Shown in pieces: positions 1 to 14,447 of a stretch of 64,000 nucleotides of DNA. The notes beneath the pieces are model-generated. The model did no database searches. It saw nothing but the letters and a program-made list of their open reading frames with translations, and had not been told where the DNA came from. The translations under genes and the position numbers were made by a program. Within the stretch, counting starts at the first letter, position 1. Each line of letters begins with the position of its first letter. Source of the stretch: Enchytraeus crypticus (Eukaryota; Annelida; Clitellata; Enchytraeida; Enchytraeidae); NCBI GenBank assembly GCA_905160935.1, contig CAJHZI010000424.1, positions 825,001 through 889,000 of the forward strand. The letters are read 5' to 3'.

Positions 1-1375
1 TTAGAGAGAGAGAGAGAGATATGTGTTTATTTCAGCATCAACACCAATCCATTGACAATTACAGATTACAAACACAGATTCAACATAGTGTAGATCATAA
101 TAACACAAAACTATAAAAGGTGCACTTAAAATAAACACAGTGTGCAGATGTGCTCAAGACATAGCAATCAAATAGCTACTAGCATATCGGCCACCAGTAA
201 GGGCATACCCCTATCTTGCTGGCCACCGATAAAACATATAAACACGTAAATTTACGTGTTATTAAATTATTTAAGTTAATAAGTTAAATTTCAGTTATTA
301 GACTTTAGAAGTATAGCATAATTAGGCTATCATATCGATCCAGACTAAAAATTAAGTTAGTAAGAATATAGCAGATTAAATAACGAATCGACACTCGAGA
401 AACATGAATAATTATGATGACCAACTAGCATGTAGATGATTTTTAAGAAGGTTTTGGAATCTATTACGTTTTTGGATGGATCTGATATGGTCTGGTAGAC
501 TATTCCAAATTTTGTAGCTGTTGAATAGCGTCGAAGAGAAGAATGCACGGTTAGATTGTAAGTATAGATGGTCAGTTAATGATAATCTGGTTATGTAGTT
601 GTGCGAGGTTTTACTATGAATAAAAAGATCACTAATAGCAGTAGACAAATTATTAGGAAAGTGTAAATGCTTATATATAAGTTTAGCAATTGAGAATTTA
701 TGTAAAAGGGCAATTGGAAGGATATCATAATTCATATAAAGTTGCTTAACATTGTAGAAACGATTATGATTTTGTAGATTCCTCAAGACTTTATTAATAG
801 AAACATGTAATGGATGAAGAGCAGACTCAGTTGTATTACCGTAAACTTCAACTCCATACGTAACATATGAGTATATAAGAGTATGAAAAATCATTTCACG
901 ACAGTAAGCAGGTAGAAATTGTTTTCGAGCATATAGCATAGAGTTTAGATTATTGATTTTTTTAGATAAATATATAATATGTTGCTTGAAATTTAGATTA
1001 TCATCAATCCATATACCTAGGAATTTGATTGAGTTAACTTTGTTGAGCTCGACATTATTCAAATTAATCTTAAGATTATGATCGTCAATGAATTGATTAT
1101 CAGCAGCACTAGGGAAAAAATGATATACGCAGATTTAGAGATATTAATTGTTAAACGATTGCATCTAAACCAATGGAATAACTTATCACAGATATAATTA
1201 CTTGAATTAAATAAATCCATTAAATTACTTTCACTAACAAATATGTTAGTGTCATCCGCAAATAACTTCAAATTAACATTATTGCAAGCGTATTGGATAT
1301 CGTTAATATAAATTAAGAAGAGGAGCGGCCCAAGAATAGAGCCTTGAGGGATACCTTCATTTGTAATCCAGAATT
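1..1375 (-). mobile_element. CR1-like LINE, 5'-truncated reverse transcriptase
   Basis: Reading leftwards: PQGSILGPLLFLIYINDI (about 1365-1315), the catalytic FADD (about 1262-1251), then the C-terminal RT region with FLGIWIDD and IWNSLPDHIRS, stop at 412. A one-base frameshift near 1110 and lack of the 5' half make it dead. The 3' UTR runs to a (CT)n tail at the window edge. Confidence 0.85.
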
Positions 1376-1837
1376 AGGAGGCCAATCATCCATTTTTAGA
1401 AATCTGGGCTATATTGTACTAGAAAGTATTGCGCAAGACGTGAAGTGTGAGCCGGCGCGCCATCCTGTTGAAAAATGAAATCATTTGGCTTTAACTTATT
1501 GCAGTCTTCAATCAGTTTCGGCAGAATAGTGTTAGTGTAATACATTGTAGCACAATATCAGAGTCGTCATCGTCTAACGGCCCTTTTCAGGGTCAGCACA
1601 TTTCCAAAAAGGAATTGATTATAATTGAGGTCTTACGTTGCGTGTTAAATGAAAAAAAATCAATTTTTTCGCAAAATTTGGATAACTCCGGTTCCTTTAA
1701 ACATATTTTTACAAAATTTGTCAGCTGGTGGCTAAATTGCTACTTAAGAGAACCCTAAATTTTCAAGGCGAAATATCAATAATTGGCTAAGCTTTCATAC
1801 TTGTGCTAGGGGGATATTTTTTAATGCGCACCCTGTA
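1376..1837 (-). mobile_element. Mariner-type (DDE_3) transposon remnant
   Basis: A - strand frame between about 1560 and 1375 gives MYYTNTILPKLIEDC, FQQDGAPAHTSRLAQ and DDWPPNS, the core of Tc1/mariner-family transposases, broken by stops. The right end resembles a terminal repeat (gcgcaccctgtata near 1826-1839), followed by (GTAT)n. The LINE to its left interrupts it inside WPPNS. Confidence 0.7.
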
Positions 1838-1840
1838 TAT

Positions 1841-3843
1841 ATGTATGTATGTATGTATGTATAATAATTTACATATATTTAATTATAAAGAGAGACAATG
1901 TTCGTTGTCTATTACACGTACACGTTTTTATAGTTATAGCCTTCAGTTAATCGCTATTAGTGCAAAACACTTTCAGACTGAGATAATTATAGCAAGAGTG
2001 CTGAATGTGCGCTTGAAGGAGTCAGGTTTTAACACTAATTTCTTGAAACGTATTTCAAATTGCAGATCTTGAAGCTGAATGGATTTAATTTTCTATTTAT
2101 TCCGTATAGTAGCATACGTGACCTACGGCATGTGCTACAAATTGTCTCTTTGCAGTTTTTTTGTAGTTTTTGTTATTTCCCCATTTTTTCCTCCATGCAT
2201 GGTTATTAGAGCAATCGTTTTCTTATTTTTGTTGGTGCATAGGGCCTATACATGTAGGCCTAGCAATTGCAGCCGACGCGGACTTATAAATAATTAGGCC
2301 TACCTCCAACGCCCTTGCTGGAGATTATTTACTTTCAATCTTGATTATATTCGGTTTCCAAAGTGGTCGCCCTCAAAATATTAACTGCGCGCAACGTGGC
2401 TTTAATTCGTTCACTTGTCGCGCAGATTTGAGTGCGCCAAATCCTCCCCCAAAGTTAATTGCACGAACTTTCTCAATCAGGCCACAGTTTAACTTCCGTT
2501 ACCGCTATTGAGCTGATCCGTGAGCAAAATTAACAGTTAAGACTTGCCAGCAACATGGATATTGATCCTAAAAGTGTGACGATTCGTTGTCAAGGTTGAA
2601 CGATATAGACAATAGGAAATAATTAAAAGACACTAGAAGGTGAAGGTCCGACGCAGGGTGTTGACACACAAATGCTGTTTTTTTATTGTCGATCCTAGTA
2701 GTTAGATCTTAAAAGCACCAAATAGTCGTCTTCAGTGTGTTTATTTCTTATTAGAAGATAGGAAATGGTAAAATGCTTTGCATCACTATTTTAATAGAGA
2801 ACATATCTACAATATTTAATAAGATAGACTACAGTATGTACTCAAGATATAAACAATATTTTAATAGATAAGATATATAGGTATACATTGGCAAAGGCCG
2901 TGTGAAGAGATGAAAGGTTGTTTTGTAAACTGGAAGCTCATGGGATTGATGGCTCTGTTCTGATTGGATTGGATATCATATTGGTAAATCTCCAGAAGAC
3001 AAAATATTGGCATTTCACAACACGAGTTGGCCTGGCTATTATAGTGGGGTTCCACGATAGGCTCACTCTTAGGATAAGTTATGATATAAATTTAACCAAA
3101 TATGGTGGTCGTACTAGACTAATACAGTAATCTGCATATCCGTTTTTAGTTTTCTAGTGTGCAATAATTTAGAAATAATCTTTAGACTTGGTTTCTGAAT
3201 CTCGGAATCTTGACGCTCTTCTAAATTAATGTAAAAGTATCTATGGTTGTTTTTGGTTTAATATCGCTCAATACACATGTAAATTTAGATTATTGATACG
3301 TACAGATTTAGACTGTAAGAGTTTCTATATATAGTACTTTCACTGTAAAGTTTATATAATAAATACGATGGAAATCTGTTATTTATTCAAATTAAATGTA
3401 AAGGTTTTGTGATCTAGGAAATGTTTATTTTGTTACTAAGAATAGGATTGCCAGACCGTATTCCGTACCTTCAGGTATTCATGTACTCTCGAAACTGCAG
3501 CAACGACACGTTTTGCAGTTGGTTCCTGTTTCCTGCATCCTTGAGACCGCCAAACATTATAGAGTTCAAAACCATGCCGACGAGCAAAAATGCCAAAATA
3601 AATGGTGCTATTAAATTTAGGTATTTTTAAATTGCAACTTGCTCCGACATATAGGTAATTCTGAAAGAAACCTCTTAAATAAATGCTTTTTAAATAATTG
3701 CACTGAAAGTAGCATAAGAGGAAAACGATTTAGGTTTAGTAATTAGTCAGGACCACAAGGTTTATAGTCAGCATTCTGTAGCTGTGAAGGCAGTCAATAG
3801 AAGTTTAGGTCTACTAAAAAGATTTTCTATTTGGCTTATGTGT
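1841..3843. other. Unannotated upstream region
   Basis: Opens with a (GTAT)n microsatellite (to about 1862). I recognise no gene or repeat family in the rest; short ORFs at 1803-2297 and 2861-3630 look random. Confidence 0.4.
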
Positions 3844-4080
3844 TTACCAGGTAGCTGCTTCACTTTCAAAACAGCTTAGCGTAGACAGACCACCCGGCAG
3901 CCAGGTTAGAGGACACTCCTCAGCGATATGCTTCAAGGTTTGAGATTGGCTACATTCACAAGAGGCAAATAATTAGCGAAGCTCCTTTTCTCTGCATCTA
4001 CTATAACTCATGTAAAGGATTCAGATGGCGCCAGCTTCCTCTACAGAGAATCATTCCTGGTGGTGCTTGAGCTTGAGCAA
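3844..4080 (-). mobile_element. LINE remnant, C-terminal end of reverse transcriptase ORF
   Basis: A - strand frame reads CSQSQTLKHIAEECPLTWLP and ends ESEAATW then TAA at 3844-3846. This is the Cys/His block that follows the RT domain in many LINEs. Upstream it is broken by stops. Confidence 0.55.
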
Positions 4081-4421
4081 AATTTCATTTTGCAATATCT
4101 GCATTTTGACTAGAGTTTGGGACTGTAGACTAGGTTAGAATAAGTGCCATGGATGTCAATTTATAGTGTACTATTATGAGAGAGAGAGAGAGAGAGAGAA
4201 CGAGAATTCCAAATTGGCATTGCCACTTTCGATGCAGTTGCAAGGTATTGATATATACTTGTGATTGTTATCTTTATTTTAGTAACCATTAAATTGTCGT
4301 ATAATTTAGTCATAACTTATTGTGATCCTAATATAAAATTTCAGATATAGATTGAAAAGACTTCAACTCTGACTTCATTGCTGAAAACACAAATTCTAAT
4401 TTAACTGTCTCCGGTGGAAAG
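4081..4421. other. Immediate upstream region of DDX54
   Basis: Contains a (GA)n run at about 4177-4200. No TATA box or initiator stands out. The promoter or a 5' UTR exon presumably lies here, but no element can be pointed to. Confidence 0.3.
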
Positions 4422-4865
4422 ATGTCAGACGATGAAGCTGATGGAGCATGTATTGCTGCCAGCAGAAAGAAGTTCGGTGGAAATGTATCTGCTGGAAAGA
4501 AATCTGGTGGAAAGAAATCCGGTGGAAAGAAATCTGGTGGATTTCAATCCCTTGGACTCTCAGCTAATGTTTTAAGAGGTATTTTGCGCAAGGGCTACCG
4601 TGTTCCAACTCCCATTCAGCGTAAGGCTCTGCCAATCATCATGGAAGGAAGGGACGTTGTTGCCATGGCTAGAACTGGTAGCGGCAAGACCGCGGCCTTT
4701 CTGGTGCCGATGTTTGAGCGATTAAAGGCGAGGAAAGCCGTAGGAGGAGCCAGAGCTCTAATTTTATCGCCTACTCGTGAGCTGGCTGTGCAGACTAGTA
4801 AATTCACCAAAGAACTCGGGCGATTTACTGGCCTGAGAACTGCCGTGATACTAGGCGGTGATAAG
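4422..4865 (+). CDS. DDX54: DDX54 exon 1 (codons 1-148)
   Basis: Starts at ATG with a short acidic leader, then three KKSGG repeats, the Q motif, Walker A (ARTGSGKT) and PTREL. Ends GGDK before donor gtatat, phase 0. Confidence 0.93.
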
Positions 4866-7800
4866 GTATATATCATGCGACTCGCCTTGATTTAATCTGT
4901 ATACATCTGTATAGATTCAAATTGCATGTATGATTCACATTTATGGATTTTAAATTAGTTGAATACATTATGTTTCTGCTTTAAACTCACATGCATCTTT
5001 TCATTTAAATATTATAATGTGCATATTAGAACTTCTAATGTGACATTGTTATGTTTTTGCTGCAATGGATGCGAAGCAGTTTTCAGCATCCCTCGGTTCG
5101 TAGTATAGACCCCAACAATATAATACACTGACATTAACATATGAAGTTTACTTTATTTTTACTTTTTTACTTAAGATTGATCACATTGCAAAATGCAGTA
5201 TTGAGATCTTTACATAAATTTGTTTAGTAGAAATGTTAAAACTAGTATAATGTGTTGAATAATTAATATAGATGGAGACAGGCATTGATATGACATCTAT
5301 ACAGGTTGGAAGTAGCAATGGATATGATGTTTATGTAGATTGAGGAGCAGTTATATATAGATGGGATGGATATGATATTTATAGGTACAGGTTTGAAGTA
5401 GCATGATGTTTGTTGTTTGTTTATGTAGATTGAGGAACAGTTTGCTGCGGTTCATGAGAATCCCGACATACTGATCGCCACACCCGGTCGACTCATGCAC
5501 ATTGTCGCTGAGATGAACCTCAAGCTTGACAACATCGAGTACGTCGTGTTTGACGAGGCTGATCGACTGTTTGAGATGGGCTTTCATGATCAGATGAGTG
5601 AGGTAGGATTTATTTATATCGTTAAGACGATTTATGGTTTTTCGCTTTCATTGCCAGACGGTGCTTTTTTTCGTAACAGTATGCTCTCTCTCTCTCTAGT
5701 GCACTGCCTACTGGCAGGTCACGGTATATAACGCCTCCACTCATCTCTAACTTCTGTTTTCTCTTCACATACACTTATGAGTGGATCTTGAATCTAACAT
5801 TCCTTTAGATATACCTTTATTTTTGGGGGATTGTGCATATGAAGAGGTGGGCCCCTATGCCTTCCTCAGCTTCGACTAACATTTACTGGACAGGGTCGTC
5901 ATTCCCTGTGAAAACAATCCTGTTTACCCAAGCAGTATGCTATGTTTTGATAAAATATGTGGTCAATTTTTCTGTGAAACTCCTATTGATGTCATATAGA
6001 TTTTGATTCTACAAGTTAGATGTAAAAATGCCTGTAGTTAAGTAGCTATCCCTCAATGCTGTTTCACTGTCATTGAACTGTACCCAAATTTTAAGGCTAA
6101 CAATTGAACATCATCTATAAATTCTATATATTTGTTCCTGGCACTTCCCTGCTTTGTCAAAGTTTATAGGAAGGTAAATTTTAGTAAAACAACATTTTGT
6201 TGCATCCAACTGATCCTATTTATTTATTACTAGATATATAATCATCAAGTACGTTGCTGCGTAGATACTACGAAGACTACACGACTCTCGACAGACTCTG
6301 CTGTTCTCGGCTACGCTGCCACGACTGCTCGTGGACTTTGCCCGCGCTGGGCTGCAGGACCCTGCACTCATCCGTCTAGACGTCGACTCCAAGCTCAGCG
6401 ACAAGCTCCATCTGTCGTTCCTGCGCTGTCGTCACGACGACAAGATGGCGGTGCTGCTGCACCTGCTGCGCAGCGTGGTGAAGGAGGAAGAGAGGACTCT
6501 GGTGTTTGTGGCGACGAGGCATCACGTGGATTACGTCGTGGGAGTGTTGAGGGAGGCGGGGGTAGACGCTGTCTACTCGTACGGAGCTCTTGATCCTCTC
6601 GCTCGCAAGATCAACGTCGCTAAGTTCAGAACAGGCGCCACCAAGGTACATGTGTGTGGATTGATAACATTGAATTGTGCAGTCATTTGTACTATCACTT
6701 AGAGTAGATTGTGGGCCTTGTTTCAGGTGCAGTGGATAAGTATTTTCGCTGAAGTTGTATCTTCTTTCTTATCGTTTTGATGGGAGTAGTGATTAAGCAC
6801 ACCATGGCTGCATTTCTCAAGACACAGAGTATGGCATGTTAACCAGTGAACAAGGTTTTTTGTTTAGAAACAAATTGCAAGAAAAATTTTAGTATATAGA
6901 GAATTTTCTTCAAAGAGTATTACTTTAATAATAATAATTATAATAATAATTATAATAATTTTCTTGCGCTGCTGCTGGTGCTGCTGCAGAGGCCGCGGCT
7001 AATAGGAAAACTCTGAAGTATGCTGAAATCTCTAGCAACTATATCTTCATGCCTATTGCCTTTGAGACCCTGGGCCCCATCAACTCTGTCGCATCAGACT
7101 TTATTGACGAAATAGGCAGGAGGACCAGCGCCACTACTGGTGATCAATGCGAAAAAGCTTTTCTTTGGCAGCGACTGTCTTTTGCTCTCCAGCGATTCAA
7201 CCTAGTCTGTTTCAGTGGCACTTTGGATAATGCGGCTTCCCAGAGTGTACAGGAATTATTTTGATTGCTTCTTTTTTAACTTTTAATTAAACAAAGTCTC
7301 TTCTATCTTATTTTTTAGCCCAGGGCCCTTTACAGCCCAGGGCATTTAAAAAAATAATAATAATCTATATTTCTTTATTATAATTATATATAACTGTGGA
7401 CTTCATTAAACTCTATGTAACACTGTAGTGATGATTCTGAAAGAAAAATAATTCTCTCTCTCTCTCTCTCTCTCTAGTTTAATTTCAAGTAAGTTCCACT
7501 ACTAGGGGCTCATATTTTAGTTTCTAAAGGCTCTGTAAAAGGGAGGGCTGAAAATGTGCGCAGTTTCAATTCCCAACACTCAATTCCCACTTTAACGAGT
7601 GATTGATGTAGACTTACACAGGTGGTATATGTCTGTGTAACAAATTAGTTTCCTTACATATTACTATCTTTACCTCTGTCGTAATTGATTGACTGACTAT
7701 CTTATTGACTGATTGCTTGATTGACTAATTATTTAATTAATCAGATTGAATGAATGTCTGATTTTTTCCCCGTGTTGTGTCCAGGTTGTTTGAAGAATTG

Positions 7801-10800
7801 ACCCATCAGTGACTGCACAAAAGCTCTATGATCCATACCAACATCAGAAAGGGCATTCGTTTCATGAGCGCCTAGGCTCAAGAAATTTCTACAAAAATTT
7901 AAATGAATAGAAAAGTATCAAGTAGGGGATTGACTGATGATATGATGTAGAACAGAGAGGATTTGAGGCAGTCTGTTCGTATGCCGACCCTGGTTAAACT
8001 GGGATTCAAGGGAGGATGATGATGATGAATGAATGTTTGATTGATCCTCGCATGTAGGTAATGGTGGTGACGGATGTGGCTGCTCGAGGCGTTGACCTGC
8101 CGCTACTCGACAACGTAATAAACATTCACATGGCTCCCGCCCCGAAGCTCTTTGTCCACAGGGTGGGACGTGTGGCAAGGGCAGGGCGTGCGGGCAGGGC
8201 TTTCTCTCTAGTGGCCCCCGACGAGGAACCCTACTGCGTCGACCTCCAGATGTTCCTCGGCAGAATGTTTTCAGTGGTCGGTGAGCCCGAGGGGCCTGAC
8301 ACCCAGCAGGGGTTTGATTGGGGTTGGAGGGACGGGGTGTATGGGTGTGTGCCTCAGAGCGTGATGGATGCAGGTGATGAACTGATGAGGCTCTGGCACG
8401 ATAAGTACGACATTCAGAGTCTGGCCAAGGTTCACAGCGATTGCTTGATTAATTGCCTATATTTGTATAGTTATTATTATATAATAATAATAATATACTT
8501 GTTATAATATACTTATAATAATATAATTTATAATAATATATATTATACTTATAATAAAATACTTATAATAATATACTTATAATAATATATATTATACTTA
8601 TAATAATACACTTATAATAATATAAATTATACTTATAATAATATACATATAATATTTAATATATATTATACTTATAATAATATGCTCATTATTATTACGT
8701 ATTACTTATTTGCGTATATTTGTATTTTGCGTATATTATCATTGAACTTTTGATCGGTTAGCAGTCTTCAACTGCGAATCAAAATCCAACGTGTAGGGGT
8801 TCAGATCTAGTGTTTGTATCATGACTGACTGGTTTTAGAAACATGTAACTGATGCTGGAAGCCTTTAGCCTTATAGAATATTGTTACCAAACATGTGATA
8901 TGTAATCGTGCATAGTTATATAGGTTACTCCCCGTCACAATATATCAATGAAAATACTAAATTCCGTGATTTTGAACAAATTTTAAAATATTATATATTT
9001 TGAAGTCATAGGAAAAATATTGAAAAGAATTGGCAGTTTTTGCAGCTTATTCTGCCAAACAGGGAACAGTTGAGCTTTAGATATGGCATAATAAAATGGT
9101 GTGGCATATTAATAAACAATTCCCTAGATAACGACTTGCGAACTGAACTGCTTGTGACTCATTCTGTCGTATTGCTTTTGTATCTGTTGTCCTCATTATG
9201 TTATCTTATTGGTGTTGTGTCTGTTGTCCTTATTATGTTGTGTTATTGTTGTTGTATCTGTTGATCTCATTGTATTGTCGTATTGCTGTTGTATCTTTTG
9301 TCCTCAATGTATTGTCTTATTGGTGTTGTATATTTTGTCCTCATTGCATTTTCGTATTGCTGTTGTATCTTTTGTCCTCGTTGCATTGTCTTATTGCTGT
9401 TGTATATTTTGTCCTCTTTGTATTGTCGTATTGCTATTGTATCTGTTGTCCTCATTGTATCGTCATATTGATGTTGTATTTTTTATCCTCATAATGTTGT
9501 TGTATTGTTGGATCTTTTGGCCTCATTTGTATTTGTATTGCTGTTGTATTCGTTATCCTCGTCTGTTGTTGTATTGCTGTTGCTTGTATTGTCCTCATTT
9601 GTTGTCGTATAGCTGATGTTGAATGGAATGTTAGATGATTTAAAGATTCACTCTTATGTGAACATAAGAACTCTTATGTGGATTGATTTGCAGTCTCTCT
9701 CCCTTTATCTCTCTGTCCATTGCTATGCAAAGTAACAGGTCTAATTTGCATATTCCTACACATTCACTGCTTTCACGTTCCTTAAAGATCACTCCATCAA
9801 TCCATAAATGAACGAATTAATCTTTTCACAAAAGGCTATGTCATATCCACACTGATGTAGCCTTTATCAATCAATCAATCAATAAGAATTTAACGTCTGG
9901 TTCCTCGCCATAAGGCAATGTCAGGGACGTCAATTTATCTTGGTAATAATATGGCTGCTGAGGTGGCTTCCCATTGCCTTCCTTAGTTCATGCTCAGTCG
10001 CCTTGTATGATACTTTGAGTGTATGGTGGGTCTATTCTTCAGTGTCCTTAACACAACCCGGAAATTATGTATTTTATGACTGATGGAATGAGTAACTGAT
10101 TGATTACCTGATTGTTTGATTGATTGATAAACTGATTGATTCACTAACTGATTTATTATCCTAATGATTAACTTTACTGTAGTGATGTGTGCTGTGGGGA
10201 CGTCCCTGACATCATCCTTGGATGAGGAACCGGACGTTAAACCTTTATTTGTATTATTACAGGTAGCGAGCAACTCGTACAAGCAGTACAGCCGCACCAG
10301 ACCGGCGCCCTCTGGTGAGAGCGTGAGGAGAACGAAGAAGCTCTTGTCTGATGGGTTCAGCATCGGCATTCATCCCATGTTTCTCCAAACTCCGACTCAG
10401 TTAGCTGATGCAAAAACTCCTCAAGCTCCTGTCAAAACTACTAAAACCAATAAAAAGGCTTCTGCTGCTACAACTGCTGCTACAGCTGCTGCTAAGAATG
10501 TGGACAACAGTGAACTTGCGCTTCAGTCCACTCTTGCCGCTCTGAAAAACTTCAGGCGAGTGCTTGATTGTATTGCTGCATTTTATATGAGCTGTTTTAG
10601 TTATCTTTTTTATTCTCTGCTCAGTAAAACACTGCTTTACTCTATGGATAGATTGTGAGAGAATGGATTGTGAGAGAATGCTACTTCTCGAAAGTTTTGT
10701 ATTTGCTGAAATAAAATATAGCTAAAAATTCAGAAAAGTTTAATCCCTTCCTCAATAATAATAATGAAAAGTTTGTAAAACATACCTGTATGAAGTATGT

Positions 10801-13800
10801 TTGCTTATTTTTGTATGAGTGGTACTCCTGTGCTCCCGTAGGTATAAACATTCATGACTCTACCAGTATACTATCAGCCATTTTATTAGGCTAATACTAC
10901 ACATCTCAAATCTTATCCTGATGACTTTTTCTTATACTGACTAAGTGCCATTTTATGAGGAAATGTTTCAGAGGCTAGACTTTAAATGACTTTAATACGT
11001 CTAGAGCATTGAAGTATTAAATTAAAATAATAATATAAGTAGAATTTTACCCATTTTAAAATTTTACTCGTGTTGAGTTCGGGTTGCTGAAGAATAGACC
11101 AACTGTGGACTGCACCTGTCGTAATAGGCGTCAAAGCACTGAGATCCTAACCAACGTTAGAAATGGCATTTGGTTTGTGAGAACCTAGACTCCAGCAATT
11201 GCTACATAATTTTCTAAAACGAATGGAAGAAAGGTTTACGAATAGAGAAGGTCTATTCATATCCCGACCCTAGTTAAACTGGACTTCAAGGGAAATGATG
11301 AAGACGCTAACGACGGCGAATATCATTAAGAATTATAATATTAATTTTAAAATTTGTAGCTAAATTATACTCAATAGAATTAATATTATAATTTTTAGCT
11401 AAATTTTAATAGTATTAGATTTAATATTATTTATAATTATGCTAAGAATTGGAAAAAAAACTTTAAAAACTGGAGAATGTCTATTCGCATCCCGACCCTG
11501 GTTAAACTGGGATTTAAGGGAAGATGACGATGATGATCATGCTTAGAATTGTATGAAATATTTTCTGTTCTAGACCTCCTACGACAATCTTTGAGGTAAA
11601 CTCCACAAATAAGGACAAATCTTTTGCTGTAATGAAGGCCAAGCGTCGAGCCGACGACGACTACATAAGCAGAAAGAGGAGGAGAACTGAGATAGAGGAA
11701 AATTCTCAACATTCGGTCAATGAGAGAAAGAAAAAGAAAGAAGTGGAGAAGGAAGAGAAAGAAGACGGGCTCGAGGAAGCTGTGGCTCAGACATTCACCA
11801 CCGTCATCATGCCCAGGTATTTAATCACTTATTTCTATTTATATATTGACCTATTAATTTAGTTCATTCACTTTTTCCACAAATTTGTTCTAATTTTATT
11901 TTCAATTTTTCGTCTATTTTAGTTGTTATTCTACTATTACTTTATTTCTACTGTTATTGTCATTCATCCAATCATCCAATTCTATCAAGTTTCGGTTTCT
12001 ATTGTTCTTTTTAACGCTTAGATACAACGAGAAACGAGACGATGACGCTAGAAAGAAGAAGAAGAAAAAGAATCAGCCTGCAGAGGTGCCACTCGCAGCT
12101 GATCTAGAAGATGAGCCTGTTAGCAGTGGTAACACGGACGGCTCAACCGCTGTGGTGAAGAATTACTATGTGCCTAGCATGCCCAAGAACTACCACACGG
12201 AGCGAGGCTTGAGCCTTGGTAACACTGGCGGGGGAGCGCAGGGGGGTTTTGCCAGAGAGGCGCTGGACGCAGTGCTGGACCTGACCGGTGATGACGAGGC
12301 GGGGCTGAGGCAGCGCAAGAATCAACTCGTGTGGGACAGGAAGCGCAAGAAATTTGTGTCAGCTGGTACCGCTGCAGGTTAATCCAATCTGTCATGACGT
12401 CCCTGACATTGACTTATGGCGAGGAACCGGACGATATATTCTTATTGATTGATTGATCAGTCAGTAAATTAGTTAACCATCAATCAATCATTATCATCAT
12501 TGTCTTCCTTGTCAACCCTAGTTTAACTAGGGTCTGGATACGAATAGACCTTCTCCACTCCTCTCTGTCCCATACCATATCATCAGTCAATCATCATCAT
12601 TACCATCTACATCTTCCCTTTCAACCCTAGTTTAACTAGGGTCTAGATAGGAATAGATCTTCTCCACTCCTGTCTGTCCCATACCATATCATCAGTCAAT
12701 TTCCTATAATTATATAATTGAATGAAAACGAATGGAAGAGATTATAATCTCTTCCATTCGTTTTAGAAAATTTTGTAGCAATTTCTGCAGCCTAGGCGCT
12801 CTCCAGCCGAATGCCTTTTCTGACGTTGGTTTAGATCTTAGTGCCTTAATGCTTAATTATCTATCAATCAGTTATTTAATCAATCAATCGAGATCTGTGG
12901 AGTTGATGGTATTTCAATATTTTTATCAGCTGGTGTTACAGCAGGTTAAGCTCAGCACCTATCAATCAATATTCAAGACTTTATTAAATCGAGTTGAGTT
13001 GCTGTCGTCATATACAAATATTTTACTTTTGAATTTTTTTTACTGGTGTGGTAGTTTTGTTTGCTTCAGTAATTTGCAAAGTTGTACCGCTTGAATAGTT
13101 GGTAGCTTGCTAGATTGATACACAGGATAGCATTGTTTCAGAACCCCGCTGTAATGTCCGTGATTGTATCCTATGTGATATGAAAACAGGTGTTGAACTT
13201 CATACCTTTTTATCCGATGAACCTTTGTTACGTGCTTATATGATTCACTTTACTAATGTTTATCTAGTGTGTTAGGAGTTTGGTTGTTGTCTTTACTTGT
13301 TTATTTTATTGTTTTGATGTTTTAGTGTCGGAGAAGAAGAGGAAGAACGAGGCAGGGGTGAGGATAGAGGGGGGTAAGAAGAAGAAGCAGAGGGGGGACA
13401 TATACGCAGAGTGGGTGGAGAGAAACAAGGTGGGCCAGGCCGATGATGACGATGATGATGATGATGATAATGATGATGCTGAGGGTGGGAGAGGAAGAGG
13501 AAGGGGTAATTATAGCAAATCCTCGTCAGACATAGCTTATATATTATTATTTGGTATTATTTTTATTATTAATATTTATTAAGTTATTTTAAACTCACCT
13601 AATATACTAGTTATTTTTGCACTTTCATGTGTTAGTTAATTTTAACTTATACAATGTATGCACTGTGTCCATTATAACTGGCACCACAAATTGTGTTTAG
13701 AATAAAGTTATGACGAGCTGGCCGTTGTTTTTGTAATGTTCACAACTTGATCAGCAGCCAATTCTTCACATTCACACATAATGCTGCGTTAGCGGAAAGT

Positions 13801-14362
13801 GTGTGACGTGCTTTCTATTGTTATAATAGAGAATATTTGCGCTGCAAATAATATGCTTGAATTCCTATACTGTATTATAATTATTTTAATATAATTTGTT
13901 ATTTGACCCTACTCTTTCTGGAAAATCACCAGTATAACGTTCTCGTTTTTAAAGACATTCAAAGGAAATTTTAATTTGGAAGAATAGGCTGCTGCTCAAG
14001 TCCTGTAGACTTCAAGGACATCTCCTTACAACTTCATTGTAATAACAATTAGGGATATCAGTTACAAAAGACGCAGTGTATATTAAAATATATGTCATAC
14101 ATTTTATTGTCTCACATTTTATATACCATATTTCTGTTTTAACTTTCTGTATAAACAATATACAACTATATATTAAATTAAGGATAGGTATGGGAAATAA
14201 GCATAATTTAATAAGACGATATAATTAAGATTTAAATTTAATAGATACTAAAAATTTAATCTTGCGGGTGTTGATGTATATGATCTCGCCATGGATCGTG
14301 ATTGGTTGAGGAGGATGGTTGTAAGAGACTACTCTAGTGTCCACAAAGAGACGCCACAGCGT

Positions 14363-14447
<85 letters not shown>

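Noticed and set aside
4616-4876. 86-codon antisense ORF in DDX54 exon 1
   Set aside because: Antisense shadow of a conserved coding exon.
9198-9616. Hydrophobic multi-pass membrane protein
   Set aside because: Open frames arise from a T-rich 37-bp minisatellite and shift between units.
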